From Streptomyces sp. SCSIO 30461 (GTDB lineage Bacteria > Actinomycetota > Actinomycetes > Streptomycetales > Streptomycetaceae), in assembly GCF_037023745.1 (NCBI RefSeq), contig NZ_CP146101.1, positions 6,340,001-6,404,000 of the forward strand: a DNA stretch of 64,000 bases, in the 5' to 3' direction. The notes below the pieces were generated by a model that was not told where the DNA came from, ran no database searches, and saw nothing but the letters and a program-made list of their open reading frames with translations. Position numbers and translations under genes: made by a program. How positions within the stretch are numbered: position 1 is the stretch's first letter; the number at the start of each line of letters is the position of its first letter. Of this stretch, positions 1-10,147 are shown piece after piece.

Positions 1-495
1 GACGTGCGCCTGCGCTACCGCGGCGGGCAGTGGGAACAGCGCACCGACGCCGCGCCCACCCTCAAGTGGACCTTCCCGGAACCGATGGGAGTCCGGGCGG
101 TGATCGGGGAGTTCACGATGGCGGACGTCGTCACCGTCCCCCAGCACCTGCCCATCCCCGACGTGACCACCTATATGACCGCCGAGGCGGTCCGCGACGT
201 CGCCGCCGCCCACACACCGGCCCCGACCGCCGTCGACGCCGGCGGCCGCTCGGACCAGACGTTCCTCGTCGACGCCGTCGTCCGCTCCGGCGGTACCGAG
301 CGCCGGGCCACGGCCGGCGGTCAGGACATCTACGCCGTCACCGCACCGCTCGTCGTCGAGGCACTCGAACGCGTCCTGACGGGCCGCACCAGGACCATCG
401 GCGTCGCCTCCGCCGGCGAGATCTTCGACGCCCCGGACTTCCTGCGCGCACTCGCCCCGCACATCACGCTCGGCCTCCACCTGCCCAACGCCTGA
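1..495 (+). CDS. Saccharopine dehydrogenase-like protein, C-terminal part (5' end outside window)
   Basis: The reading frame is already open at base 1 and ends with TGA at 493-495, so only about 164 C-terminal residues are visible. They resemble the C-terminal substrate domain of the saccharopine dehydrogenase-like NAD(P)-binding oxidoreductases found in actinomycetes, with the segment 'TFPEPMGVRAVIGEF' and a closing alpha/beta part. The N-terminal Rossmann fold that would settle the family is missing, so the substrate cannot be given. No partner gene follows: the next gene lies on the other strand and converges on this one. Confidence 0.55.
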   Translation, partial: DVRLRYRGGQWEQRTDAAPTLKWTFPEPMGVRAVIGEFTMADVVTVPQHLPIPDVTTYMTAEAVRDVAAAHTPAPTAVDAGGRSDQTFLVDAVVRSGGTERRATAGGQDIYAVTAPLVVEALERVLTGRTRTIGVASAGEIFDAPDFLRALAPHITLGLHLPNA

Positions 496-654
496 CTGCA
501 ACACTCCAAGTCACCGTGAGTCACATTCCAACGGGTCGTGCGTGGGGAATCCCGGACGGCCGCCCACAAGCTCCGACGGTGCTCACGACCGCGCCCCCGA
601 CGTGCCCTTCCTTCGGTCCCGGCGCGCGACCCAGAAAACAGGCAGAGCCCACCT

Positions 655-684
655 GGCGCGCCGCGAAGGCCGCGAAGGCGCGCC
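655..684. terminator. Candidate terminator hairpin between convergent genes
   Basis: GGCGCGCC (655-662) and a second GGCGCGCC (677-684) are self-complementary copies that pair across a 14-nt loop. They sit between the end of the + strand dehydrogenase fragment and the end of the minus-strand nitroreductase gene. There is no T-run, which is usual in Streptomyces. Modest support. Confidence 0.35.
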
Positions 685-691
685 GGGACAC

Positions 692-1681
692 TCATGCGAT
701 CTCGAGCACATCACTGACCGGCCGACGAGGCGTCGGGGGGCCCGCCGGACCGTAGCCGAGTCGGATCACCATCTGGACGTGTCCCATCGTCGAGATCGGG
801 TCGCGCACGGCCCAGCGCAGTTCCGGCCATTCGAGCGCCTGGGACGTCAGTGAGCAGGCCAGCCCGTCCAGGGTGGCCTGCAGGAGGACGCGCTCCATGG
901 CCTGACCGGCGAGGAGCCAGTCCTCTGGTTCATCTCCCGCGGTACCCAGCAGGGCGAGACAGGGGTGCTTCTCAAAGGCTGCGGTGTCACGGCCGGGAAC
1001 CGCCCGTCCGAGGGCGAAGTCCCGCACCGGAGCGGTGACGTCATACTGCCGTGGGCCGAATGCTCGCGCGGGAATGCCCTGCTTCGGTGCCATGGCGTCC
1101 TCGGAGCCTGTGAAAGTCCAGTGGGCCAACTCCTCGCGCACTTCAGCGTCCAGAGCCTCACGGCTCTCCGCATCGTGTACCAGGCTCAGTAGCTCCTGCA
1201 GATGCCAGGCCTCGGGAATGTGAAGCCGTGCTCCCTCCAGCCGGGCGGCGGCTCGCAGCCCGTCGAGCACGGCATCGGGGACTCGCTCGTCGGTGAAGGG
1301 GAAACGGCTGGTGTGGCGGCGGCGAATAGCGGGATGCAGGACGGCGAGGTCGTCGTCGCGCCGTACGGGTTGGTCGAGGCGTACCTCGGCGAGAAGCCAG
1401 GGGTCGTCGGGGGCGGGCAGGAGCGTGGTCTGCGGTTCCCTGCCGATACGGGCTGCGGCCACCCGCAGGTTGAACAGAGCGGCACCGCAACCCAGGTGCA
1501 GGGCACGGTTCCGCGGGTCGGCTTTCTCCATCACCCGTGACGAATCGCCGCGAAGCAGCATCGTGCCAAGGTCGTTGCGGTAGCGGAAGGCCCACGGCTG
1601 GGCGTTGTGCATGGACGGAGCCAGCCCGGCTTCCTCGACGAGCGCGGCAATCGCGTTCGCATCAAGGGATACAGCGGTCAC
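692..1681 (-). CDS. Acg-type nitroreductase family protein
   Basis: About 329 residues with the layout of the Acg (Rv2032) branch of the FMN nitroreductase fold. An N-terminal segment 'AGLAPSMHNAQPWAFR' is typical of the family, and a second half-domain follows with 'RHTSRFPFTDERVP'. In M. tuberculosis Acg belongs to the DosR regulon and is thought to bind flavin without being a normal nitroreductase. The start is taken at GTG 1681 because AGGAGG lies five bases upstream; a longer frame has no ribosome site. It lies 25 bp behind the USP gene on the same strand, so the two probably share a transcript read from the promoter near 2660-2693. Confidence 0.8.
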   Translation of the reverse strand: MTAVSLDANAIAALVEEAGLAPSMHNAQPWAFRYRNDLGTMLLRGDSSRVMEKADPRNRALHLGCGAALFNLRVAAARIGREPQTTLLPAPDDPWLLAEVRLDQPVRRDDDLAVLHPAIRRRHTSRFPFTDERVPDAVLDGLRAAARLEGARLHIPEAWHLQELLSLVHDAESREALDAEVREELAHWTFTGSEDAMAPKQGIPARAFGPRQYDVTAPVRDFALGRAVPGRDTAAFEKHPCLALLGTAGDEPEDWLLAGQAMERVLLQATLDGLACSLTSQALEWPELRWAVRDPISTMGHVQMVIRLGYGPAGPPTPRRPVSDVLEIA

Positions 1682-1706
1682 GACGTCCTCCTGTCCGCGC
1701 TCCACG

Positions 1707-2588
1707 TCAATCGTGAGCGATGACGGCCACCGGCACGGTGGCATGGTGGATGACGGCATGGGCCACGTGGCCCAGGTGTCCGCCTACCGGGGGCCGTCGG
1801 ATCCGGCGGCCGACCACGACCAGGTCCGCGTCTTCGGCCTCGCACAACACCTGCTCGGCTGGAGCGCCCACCAGCGCCCTCTCCTCGACTTTCACCGTGG
1901 GGTACCTCTGCCGCCACGGCTGCATCACGTCGCCGAGTCTTCGACCCACCGTGCCCGCCACCTCCCGGATGACGCCCGGATCCAGCATGGGTGCGTATCC
2001 GAAGGCGAAGGGCAGGGTCCATCCGTGTACGGCCCGCAGGCCGCACCCGCGCCGCGCTGCCTCGTCGAAGGCGAACTCGAGCACGGATGCGCCCGTCTCG
2101 TGGATGTCCACTCCCACGATCACGCCCCGCTCGTGCGCCGACCGTTCAGGATCCGCTTCGGTGAGCGTCGAGGCCCGGACAAGCACAACCGGAGTGTCGG
2201 TCACTCCGATCGTGGCCATCGTGGTCGAGCCGAGCAGGAAGCCCGTGACCGTGCCGAGCCCACGTGACCCGAGCACCAGCAGTTGTGCACCGGCCGCCTC
2301 GATGCCGAGAGCGGCGGCTGTTCGCCCGGTCAGCCGTCGAGAGGTGACGTTCAGTAGAGGGTGCCGTTGCCGGAGGTCGTCGACCGCCTCTTCCAGGAGG
2401 TCATCGGCCCACTCGCGATGACCTTCCCGGTCGCTCGTGGGCAGTTCCACGATGGCGGGGATGAGCCACTCCTCGACGTGCACCAGGCTCAGGGGCGCAC
2501 CTCGCAGAAGTGCTTCCGCAGCCCCCCATTCTGCGGCGGCGCGGCTCTCGGGGAAACCGTCCAGCCCTACGACCACCGGTCGAGTCAT
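1707..2588 (-). CDS. Tandem-domain universal stress protein (USP 1)
   Basis: 293 residues forming two UspA domains. Domain 1 begins 'MTRPVVVGLDGFPES' and carries the nucleotide-binding signature 'LGSRGLGTVTGFLLGS'. Domain 2 begins 'GVIVGVDIHETG' and ends 'VVVGRRIRRPPVGGHLG' then 'HHATVPVAVIAHD'. Tandem USPs of this type bind ATP and are frequent members of the DosR/OsdR dormancy regulons. The gene heads a likely two-gene operon with the Acg-type nitroreductase. Two palindromic candidate boxes lie 78 and 98 bp upstream of its ATG, in the region shared with the divergent SHOCT/P-type ATPase genes. Confidence 0.9.
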   Translation of the reverse strand: MTRPVVVGLDGFPESRAAAEWGAAEALLRGAPLSLVHVEEWLIPAIVELPTSDREGHREWADDLLEEAVDDLRQRHPLLNVTSRRLTGRTAAALGIEAAGAQLLVLGSRGLGTVTGFLLGSTTMATIGVTDTPVVLVRASTLTEADPERSAHERGVIVGVDIHETGASVLEFAFDEAARRGCGLRAVHGWTLPFAFGYAPMLDPGVIREVAGTVGRRLGDVMQPWRQRYPTVKVEERALVGAPAEQVLCEAEDADLVVVGRRIRRPPVGGHLGHVAHAVIHHATVPVAVIAHD

Positions 2589-2659
2589 CGCCGTGACCTC
2601 CTTGGCCCTCCGCGTCGGACAGGCTTCCAGCCTCCCTGCCCAGCAGCCTTCGGATGCAG

Positions 2660-2693
2660 GGGCCGAGGGTCCCCCGCCGGGGCCGAACGGCCC
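2660..2693. promoter_or_regulatory. Tandem DevR/OsdR-like palindromic boxes
   Basis: GGGCCGAGGGTCCC (2660-2673) and GGGCCGAACGGCCC (2680-2693) both fit GGGNC-N4-GNCCC, the core symmetry of mycobacterial DosR boxes. Their centres are 20 bp apart, two helical turns, as in tandem DosR sites. They lie between USP 1 (minus) and the SHOCT gene (plus) and could serve both directions. The role is inferred. The loose pattern is expected by chance in DNA this GC-rich; the pairing and position are what make it notable. Confidence 0.55.
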
Positions 2694-2913
2694 TGGGCGT
2701 CGCGCACCTGCCGGCTCACTCGGTGAAGTGGCCGCTCATCCGCCTGGTGACGCCCCGGTCGCACACACCACGGACAGTGCCCGAACGTCCCAGCGACGGG
2801 CACCATCCGGCCCCAGCCCGGCTCGTACCGAGACAGCCACGATACGAACGACAAACGTATCCCGGGCCGCGGACCGCACGTCCAGCCCCAGCCGTCGAAG
2901 CAGGTGAGCGGCG

Positions 2914-3170
2914 ATGATGTTCTGGTACGACAACGACATGGGGGATGGGGCCTGTTCGCCATGTCCGTGAGCATGATTCTTTTCTGGGTGCTCGTCATCG
3001 GCGTGGTGTTCCTGCTCGTCCGGGACCTGACTCGGCCCCGAAGTCACGGCTGTACCCCCCGCTCCACACCAGAGGAGATTCTCGACGACCGACTGGCCCG
3101 CGGGGAGATCAACGAAGAGGAATACCGACGGCGCCTGAACGCCCTGCGCACCGGGCTCGGACAGACGTGA
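2914..3170 (+). pseudogene. Small SHOCT-domain membrane protein, apparent 1-nt frameshift
   Basis: A ribosome site (AGGTGA) precedes ATGATG at 2914/2917, which starts a peptide 'MMFWYDNDMG', the usual N-terminus of these small actinobacterial proteins. That frame soon ends at a TGA. The frame used by the rest of the protein (one TM helix 'SVSMILFWVLVIGVVFLLV', then a SHOCT-type tail 'TPEEILDDRLARGEINEEEYRRRLNAL') continues from the same spot if one more G is read in the GGGGG run around 2940-2944. Either one G has been lost, by mutation or sequencing error, or the protein begins at the poor GTG 2904. Function unknown; the family often sits beside stress genes. Confidence 0.6.
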
Positions 3171-3202
3171 CCATCCGGGCGTACCCGCAGGGAGAGGGCT
3201 CC

Positions 3203-3232
3203 ATGACGACGCGGGACGGAGCGACTGTGTGA
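3203..3232 (+). other. Nine-codon upstream ORF overlapping the P-type ATPase start
   Basis: ATG 3203 follows a good ribosome site (GGGAGAGG) and encodes MTTRDGATV, ending at TGA 3230-3232. The stop overlaps GTG 3229, the first codon of the ATPase frame, as GTGTGA. This is either a leader peptide coupled to the ATPase or the true ATPase N-terminus cut off by a small indel. Confidence 0.4.
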
Positions 3233-5850
3233 CGCACCACGAAGCCCGAGCCGCATCGGTCACAGGAAGGCCGCCGACGGGCTTGGCGTGGGAGGAAGCA
3301 ACGCGCCGGCTGGACCTGTACGGCAGCAACGAGGTGGAGGCACGCCGCAGCGTGCCACTTCATGCTCGTGTCCTGGCACAGCTCCGTGATCCCCTGATCA
3401 CGGTGCTGCTCGGCGCGGTCGTCCTCACCATCGCGATCGGAGATCACCCGGATGCGGTGGTCATCGCCCTCGTCATCGTGGTGAACACCACCGTCGGTGT
3501 CGTGCAGGAGGTCAGGGCCGACCATGCGGTGGCCGCGCTCTCGGCCCTGTCAGCGCCGACCGCGCGTGTCCTGCGAGACGGCGCCGGGTGTGCGGTGCCG
3601 GCGGCGGACGTCGTTCCGGGAGACGTGCTGCTTCTGAGTGAGGGTGACATCGTGGCCGCCGACGCCCGGCTCTTGGAGAGCTCAGCACTGCTCGTCGACG
3701 AGTCCATGCTCACCGGAGAATCCGTACCGGTCGAGAAGGACGTACGGGCAAGCGGCTCCGAGGCGACTACGCTGAGCGCCGGTACGGTCGCGCTCCGAGG
3801 CAGGGCCGTTGCCGAGGTGACAGCCACGGGCTCGGCCAGTGCGCTTGGCCGCATCGCTGCGCTCTTGGAGAGGCGAGCGGAACCGACGCCCTTGCAGCGG
3901 CGGCTTGCGGCCCTGGGCCGGATCCTTGCCCTGGTCACTCTGGCGCTGTGCCTGCTGGTGTTCGGGCTCGGTCTGATCCGGGGTCTGGCACCCACGACCA
4001 TGGCGGTGACGGCGATCAGTCTTGCCGTCGCAGCCGTCCCGGAGTCGCTGCCCGCGGTCGTCACCCTGGCCCTGGCCCTCGGTGCGCGACGAATGGCAGC
4101 CCGTCATGCAGTGGTGCGCAGGCTACCGGCGGTGGAGACACTGGGGTCCGTGACCGTTCTTGCCACCGACAAGACCGGCACGCTGACCGAGGGCAGCATG
4201 ATGGTCGAGCGCGTCTGGACGCCACACGGCTCCGTCGAATTCACCGGGCTCGGCTACGCACCGCAGGGCGACGTCCTCGTCGACGGCCGAGCGGCGACAG
4301 CCGGGCAGCTCGGCTCTGTACGGGAACTGCTGACCGCCGCGGCACTGTGCAACGACGCCGAGCTCCGGCCGCCGGTCGACACGTCCGACGACGCGGGCAG
4401 CCGGTGGACGGCTTTGGGCGATCCCACCGATGCGGCACTGCTCACAGCGGCAGCCAAGGCGGGCTGCGACGACCGACACCTCCTCAGGGACAGATACCCC
4501 AGGACCGGCGAAGAGCCCTTCGACAGCCTCCGAAAGCGGATGACCACGGTGCACACCACACCACCCGGACACCTGCTGATCTGCCTGAAAGGGGCACCGG
4601 AAGCCGTACTCACCCCCGACGTGGTCGAAGAATCAGCAGCACTTCTCGAGCGCGCGCGGCACGAGGCGGCGCTGCTGGCCTCCCGCGGTTACCGCGTCAT
4701 CGCAGTGGCATCCGGCACCCTGGCCGAGACGCCGACCTCGGCGTCGACCGCCGAGCACGGCCTGAAACTCCTCGGCCTGGCCGCGATGAGCGATCCCCCG
4801 AAACCCGCGGCCACCACCACTCTGGCCGCCTGCCGAGCAGCAGGCATCACACCGGTGCTGGTCACCGGGGACCACCCGGCGACCGCTCGCTCCGTCGCCG
4901 TGCGCGTCGGGCTTCTGGACTCGGCGTCCGGCGATGGCGCCGTCGCCACGGGGCTGGACCTGATCACGGGAAGGATCCTCGATCCAACGGCCGTGACGGT
5001 CTTCGCCCGCACGGACCCGCAACAGAAGCTGGACATCGTCGAGGCATGGCACGAGCGCGGCCATGTGACCGCGATGACCGGTGACGGCGTCAACGACGGC
5101 CCCGCGCTGCGGGCGGCGGACATCGGCGTCGCCATGGGGCGCCGCGGCACGGAGGTCGCCCGGCAGGCGGCCGACCTGGTACTCACCGACGACGAGCTGG
5201 CTACCGTGGTGGCCGCGGTCGAGGAGGGACGCCGGGTGTACGACAACATCCGGCGGTTCCTTGTCTATGCCCTGGCCGGTGGCACAGCGGAGATCATGGT
5301 CATGCTCATCGGTCCCATGTTCGGCCTGCCCCTGCCGCTGCGCGCAGGGCAGATCCTCTGGATCAACCTCCTGACCCACGGTCTCACCGGGGTTGCCGTC
5401 GGGGCGGAACCCGTATCGCCTGAGGCCATGCGAAGGCCCCCACGTCCCCCCAGCCAACATGTGCTCGGGCACGGCCTCTGGCAGCGTGTGCTCTTCCTCG
5501 GCACGGTGGTCACCGCTGCCTGCCTGATCGCCGGGCTCGCAGCGAAATCGATGGCCGCTCCGTGGCAGAGCGTGCTCTTCCTGTCTCTCCTCACCGCCCA
5601 ACTGGGGGTCGTACTGGGCCTTCGCGGGCGCCTGTTCACCAGCGACAACCCCTTCCTGCCTCTGTCGGTTGTCGCATCAGCCGCACTGGGACTCGCGGCT
5701 TTGTACACGCCCTTCCTCCGCTCGATCCTGGAGACGGAGCCACTTGGCTGGATGGAGTGCGCAGCAGCGATGGTGGTCGGGCTGGTCGGCTTCATGGCCG
5801 CGCGAATGACCGGCCGGCCACGAGTGAAGCGGCTGTTCACGGACCGTTGA
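3229..5850 (+). CDS. P-type cation-transporting ATPase (P2-like, CtpF class)
   Basis: 873 residues covering a complete P2-type pump. In order: N-terminal cation-ATPase domain with 'ATRRLDLYGSNEV'; actuator domain with 'MLTGESVPV'; membrane segment with 'AVPESLPAVVTLALALG'; the phosphorylated aspartate in 'ATDKTGTLTEGSMM'; the HAD hinge 'AMTGDGVNDGPALRAADIG'; and a C-terminal membrane bundle. It should use ATP to move a cation across the membrane. Ca2+ or another divalent ion is usual for this class, but the ion cannot be read from sequence. CtpF (Rv1997) is the DosR-regulon counterpart. GTG 3229 has no ribosome site of its own, so translation probably depends on the overlapping short upstream frame. 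Confidence 0.88.
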   Translation: MTHHEARAASVTGRPPTGLAWEEATRRLDLYGSNEVEARRSVPLHARVLAQLRDPLITVLLGAVVLTIAIGDHPDAVVIALVIVVNTTVGVVQEVRADHAVAALSALSAPTARVLRDGAGCAVPAADVVPGDVLLLSEGDIVAADARLLESSALLVDESMLTGESVPVEKDVRASGSEATTLSAGTVALRGRAVAEVTATGSASALGRIAALLERRAEPTPLQRRLAALGRILALVTLALCLLVFGLGLIRGLAPTTMAVTAISLAVAAVPESLPAVVTLALALGARRMAARHAVVRRLPAVETLGSVTVLATDKTGTLTEGSMMVERVWTPHGSVEFTGLGYAPQGDVLVDGRAATAGQLGSVRELLTAAALCNDAELRPPVDTSDDAGSRWTALGDPTDAALLTAAAKAGCDDRHLLRDRYPRTGEEPFDSLRKRMTTVHTTPPGHLLICLKGAPEAVLTPDVVEESAALLERARHEAALLASRGYRVIAVASGTLAETPTSASTAEHGLKLLGLAAMSDPPKPAATTTLAACRAAGITPVLVTGDHPATARSVAVRVGLLDSASGDGAVATGLDLITGRILDPTAVTVFARTDPQQKLDIVEAWHERGHVTAMTGDGVNDGPALRAADIGVAMGRRGTEVARQAADLVLTDDELATVVAAVEEGRRVYDNIRRFLVYALAGGTAEIMVMLIGPMFGLPLPLRAGQILWINLLTHGLTGVAVGAEPVSPEAMRRPPRPPSQHVLGHGLWQRVLFLGTVVTAACLIAGLAAKSMAAPWQSVLFLSLLTAQLGVVLGLRGRLFTSDNPFLPLSVVASAALGLAALYTPFLRSILETEPLGWMECAAAMVVGLVGFMAARMTGRPRVKRLFTDR

Positions 5851-5885
5851 GGGACGGCGGATCGGATTGCCGGGGCCTGTGCGGG

Positions 5886-5918
5886 TCGGCGGGCGGAAGG
5901 CCGTAGCCCGCCCGCCGA
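5886..5918. terminator. Terminator hairpin after the P-type ATPase
   Basis: TCGGCGGGCGG (5886-5896) pairs with CCGCCCGCCGA (5908-5918) across an 11-nt loop, 36 bp beyond the ATPase stop. The arms match perfectly. Confidence 0.65.
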
Positions 5919-5997
5919 AGAATCTCCGCGATCCCGTTCCAGCACGTGGTCCGGCCGTGAGCAAGCCGTTACCTCGGTCAAGCGCTAACGTGAATGA

Positions 5998-7743
<1,746 letters not shown>

Positions 7744-7756
7744 TCTCTGAGGTTGA

Positions 7757-8449
7757 TCAACCGGAGCGCTGCTGATGCTCATGTGCCTGGGCCACAATGA
7801 CCGCTGCTTGCACACGGCGTTCCACACCCAGTTTCGCCAGCAGCCGTGAAATGTGGTTCTTGACGGTCTTCTCCGACAGGTAGAGCCTCTTGCCGATCTG
7901 GCGGTTCGTCAAGCCTTCCCCGATCAACCCCAGCACGGCGTGTTCGCGCTCGGACAAAGACGAGAGGCGTTCGTCCTCACTGTGTTCGGCGTCGTCGGGA
8001 TCACGCAGCGACCGCATCAGACGTGCGGTGGTGGCGGGATCAAGCATCGACTGCCCTGTGGCGACCGTCCTCACGGCAGAGACGAGATCCGAACCCCGGA
8101 TCTGCTTCAGCACGTACCCGGCGGCGCCGGCCATGATCGCGTCGAGCAAGGCGTCCTCGTCGTCGAATGACGTCAACATCAGGCAAGCCACATCCGGCAT
8201 ACGAGACCGGAACTCCCGACACACCGTGATGCCGTCACCGTCGGGAAGTCGAACGTCCAGCACAGCGACATGAGGCCTCAGAGCCGGCCCGCGCGCCAAG
8301 GCCTGTTCGGCACTGCCGGCCTCGCCTACCACTTCGATGTCTGGTTCCGAGTCGAGCAGATCGTGCAATCCACGACGAACGACTTCATGATCGTCGAGCA
8401 AGAAGACTCTGATGGGCGCTTCGGCGGAGAAGACAGGCGTCTCGGACAT
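7757..8449 (-). CDS. DevR/OsdR-like NarL-family response regulator (copy 1)
   Basis: 230 residues: a receiver domain with '[18 protein letters not shown]', the phospho-acceptor Asp in '[13 protein letters not shown]' and '[24 protein letters not shown]', then a LuxR/NarL helix-turn-helix '[34 protein letters not shown]'. It matches M. tuberculosis DevR nearly block for block. It is the expected partner of the convergent DevS-like kinase and, with copy 2 at 37615-38343, the likely controller of the USP, Hsp20 and other stress genes here. No strong palindromic box is seen in front of this copy. Confidence 0.9.
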   Translation of the reverse strand: MSETPVFSAEAPIRVFLLDDHEVVRRGLHDLLDSEPDIEVVGEAGSAEQALARGPALRPHVAVLDVRLPDGDGITVCREFRSRMPDVACLMLTSFDDEDALLDAIMAGAAGYVLKQIRGSDLVSAVRTVATGQSMLDPATTARLMRSLRDPDDAEHSEDERLSSLSEREHAVLGLIGEGLTNRQIGKRLYLSEKTVKNHISRLLAKLGVERRVQAAVIVAQAHEHQQRSG

Positions 8450-8584
8450 GGTGACCTACTGACGTGTCGGTGCCTTCGGTAGAGGTTGCCACTGCCTGCG
8501 GCACATCAATCGAGAATCCAGGATATGCGCCGTACCGACCGAAAGCTGCCCTGGATCATCCGGCGCCGGACAGACGCATCCGTT

Positions 8585-8760
8585 CCGATTGCATCGATTC
8601 CCTCAAATCGACTCGAACGTCCACGACACCCTCGACGGCACGCACGGCCCGGACGAGCAGCTGCGGCGGAGTGGCGAGCCCGGAACTCCGCAGACCGGTT
8701 CAGCCGAAGCCCCTCACGCACGCTGGCGAGGAGGGCTTCGCCAGCTTGCCGCACTGCCCC
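8585..8760 (-). pseudogene. Relic of a CBS-BON protein (C-terminal BON part)
   Basis: Read on the minus strand, one frame gives 'ALLASVREGLRLNRS' and, after a frame change, 'LLVRAVRAVEGVVDVRVDL'. Together they follow the BON signature seen at the end of the intact CBS-BON proteins in this window, for example 'ARLIRAVEGVVDVEPHL' in the gene at 60022. The CBS domains are not recognisable upstream. A decayed copy is inferred from this one motif, so confidence is modest. Confidence 0.4.
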
Positions 8761-8830
8761 TCGGCTGTGTCACCGTGCCAGCGCCTCAGCTCCCAGGGGG
8801 CAGCGCGTATCACCTGCGAGCCCTCCTCAA

Positions 8831-8843
8831 TGCAATCATTGCA
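8831..8843. promoter_or_regulatory. Palindrome TGCAATCATTGCA
   Basis: Perfect inverted repeat TGCAA-N3-TTGCA in a gene-poor stretch. The same half-site arrangement recurs at 34675-34687 in front of the SpoIIE-like phosphatase. The binding protein is unknown. Confidence 0.3.
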
Positions 8844-9093
8844 CAAGGCAAACGACAGTTCCAGCGCGCTCTCTCGGCACGCAAAAGGGCCCGCACTGCA
8901 GCCTGGCACCGCTGAACGGCCGACTCCGAACCCGGGACCCGCCACCGGTGAGAGGGTGCGAAGATCCCGGACGCGCCCGGAGTCGGCCTGGGTGAGGGAG
9001 TCCGGTTCGACAGCCGCCCGCCAGACGGCTCGGTGCGCTCTCCCTGAGCTCGCCGACGAAGACTGCCGATCCCCCGGCTTCCTCGCAGAGAGC

Positions 9094-9108
9094 CTTGCAT
9101 AGTGCAAG
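9094..9108. promoter_or_regulatory. Palindrome CTTGCA-TAG-TGCAAG
   Basis: Perfect six-base arms around a 3-nt centre, just beyond the 3' end of the DUF4142 gene. It has the same TGCAA words as 8831-8843 but in the opposite order. It may be an operator or a small terminator stem. Confidence 0.25.
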
Positions 9109-9149
9109 AAACCTGGTCCCGTGACGCGCCGCACCGGGTTGAAGCGTGG

Positions 9150-9866
9150 CTACTGAGGCGCTACTGCCTTTTCGACCTCGGCAAGGGTCGCGCCGTCGAC
9201 CAGGCCGGTGTCCTCGAGGACTTCCAGGTGGTCCAGCACGGTCTGGTTGGCCTGCCGGGCGTGGCGGCGGATGAGGTCGTTCTGCGTGGCGGCCCTGACC
9301 TCGGCGATGGTGGCGAAGATCTTCCCGTGCGAGGCCCGCAGCAGGTTGGCGAACAGCCGGTCGAACTCGGCACCCTTCGCCTCCTCCATCTGCCTGACCC
9401 AGCCCTGCTGTTCCTCCGTGGCCTGGTCCGGCAACGGGACCCCCAGGATCCTCGCGTCCTCGCGAACGAGCTGGTCCAGCTTGCTGTGACCGTCCAGCAG
9501 ATGCAGGCCCGCACGCTTCACGGCCTCACTGGAGGCATTGGCCTGGGCAAGCCGACCAGCCGGAATCTCCCACAGCCCCGCCTGACGCACCTTGACCAGA
9601 AACGTCTTGTCCACCTCGGTGACCGGCTGCCCCCCGCCCTGCGCGGGCTGTGAGTCGTCCGCTTCCGTGCTCCCGGAGTCGGAGGAATGCCCGGAGCCGG
9701 AGTGCCCGTAGCCCGCACCTGAGGGTTGACCGTATGCGCTTTGTACCGCGGAGGCTTTTTCGTCACCGCCGCGCACAACGATCAGCACCGTCGCGACGAC
9801 GGCGCAGACTACGGCGATGACGGCGATCGAGGACTTGGACTGAACGGCGCGTCGGTTCTGACGCAT
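9150..9866 (-). CDS. Secreted or anchored DUF4142 protein
   Basis: About 238 residues. The N-terminus 'MRQNRRAVQSKSSIAVIAVVCAVVATVLIVV' is a basic segment plus one TM helix or uncleaved signal. A Gly/Ser/Asp-rich linker (about 40-85) follows, then a helical DUF4142 domain ('DKTFLVKVRQAGLWEIPAGRLA' to the C-terminus). DUF4142 domains are ferritin-like four-helix folds of unknown function in envelope proteins. ATG 9866 is chosen because GGGAGG lies just upstream; the longer frame from 9920 is unsupported. Monocistronic by appearance. Confidence 0.78.
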   Translation of the reverse strand: MRQNRRAVQSKSSIAVIAVVCAVVATVLIVVRGGDEKASAVQSAYGQPSGAGYGHSGSGHSSDSGSTEADDSQPAQGGGQPVTEVDKTFLVKVRQAGLWEIPAGRLAQANASSEAVKRAGLHLLDGHSKLDQLVREDARILGVPLPDQATEEQQGWVRQMEEAKGAEFDRLFANLLRASHGKIFATIAEVRAATQNDLIRRHARQANQTVLDHLEVLEDTGLVDGATLAEVEKAVAPQ

Positions 9867-10147
9867 GTTGCCTCCCGGTTCGGCATGGGGTGTCGTCGGG
9901 AGCTGTGGTGCGGCTGGCACGGCACGCAGCCATCAGTACGTGCTCCACTGCCGGTCCGTTCAGCAGCAGTCGGATTGGCCAACCGGATCTACCGGCCCAC
10001 TCGTCGAGGGCGGAATCGCCGACTGCTGCGAAAGGCCGACGCCTCGGCTCCACTGCTCCTGCGCCACCGGGAGTGCGGATGGACGGACATCACGGCACTC
10101 TCAAGGCGGGGAGCAGCACGCCCCGGTGTGCACGGTAGAAAGGAGGT

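Larger units (their letters stand above)
8450..9149. other. 700-bp stretch without an intact gene
   Basis: Open frames exist on both strands but none has a convincing ribosome site or family match. It contains a degraded BON-domain relic (about 8585-8760, minus) and two palindromes with TGCAA half-sites (8831-8843 and 9094-9108). Confidence 0.5.

Noticed and set aside
8464..9102. 212-codon + strand frame
   Set aside because: Low-complexity Ser/Thr/Pro/Arg composition, no ribosome site, and the minus strand shows a BON-like relic instead.
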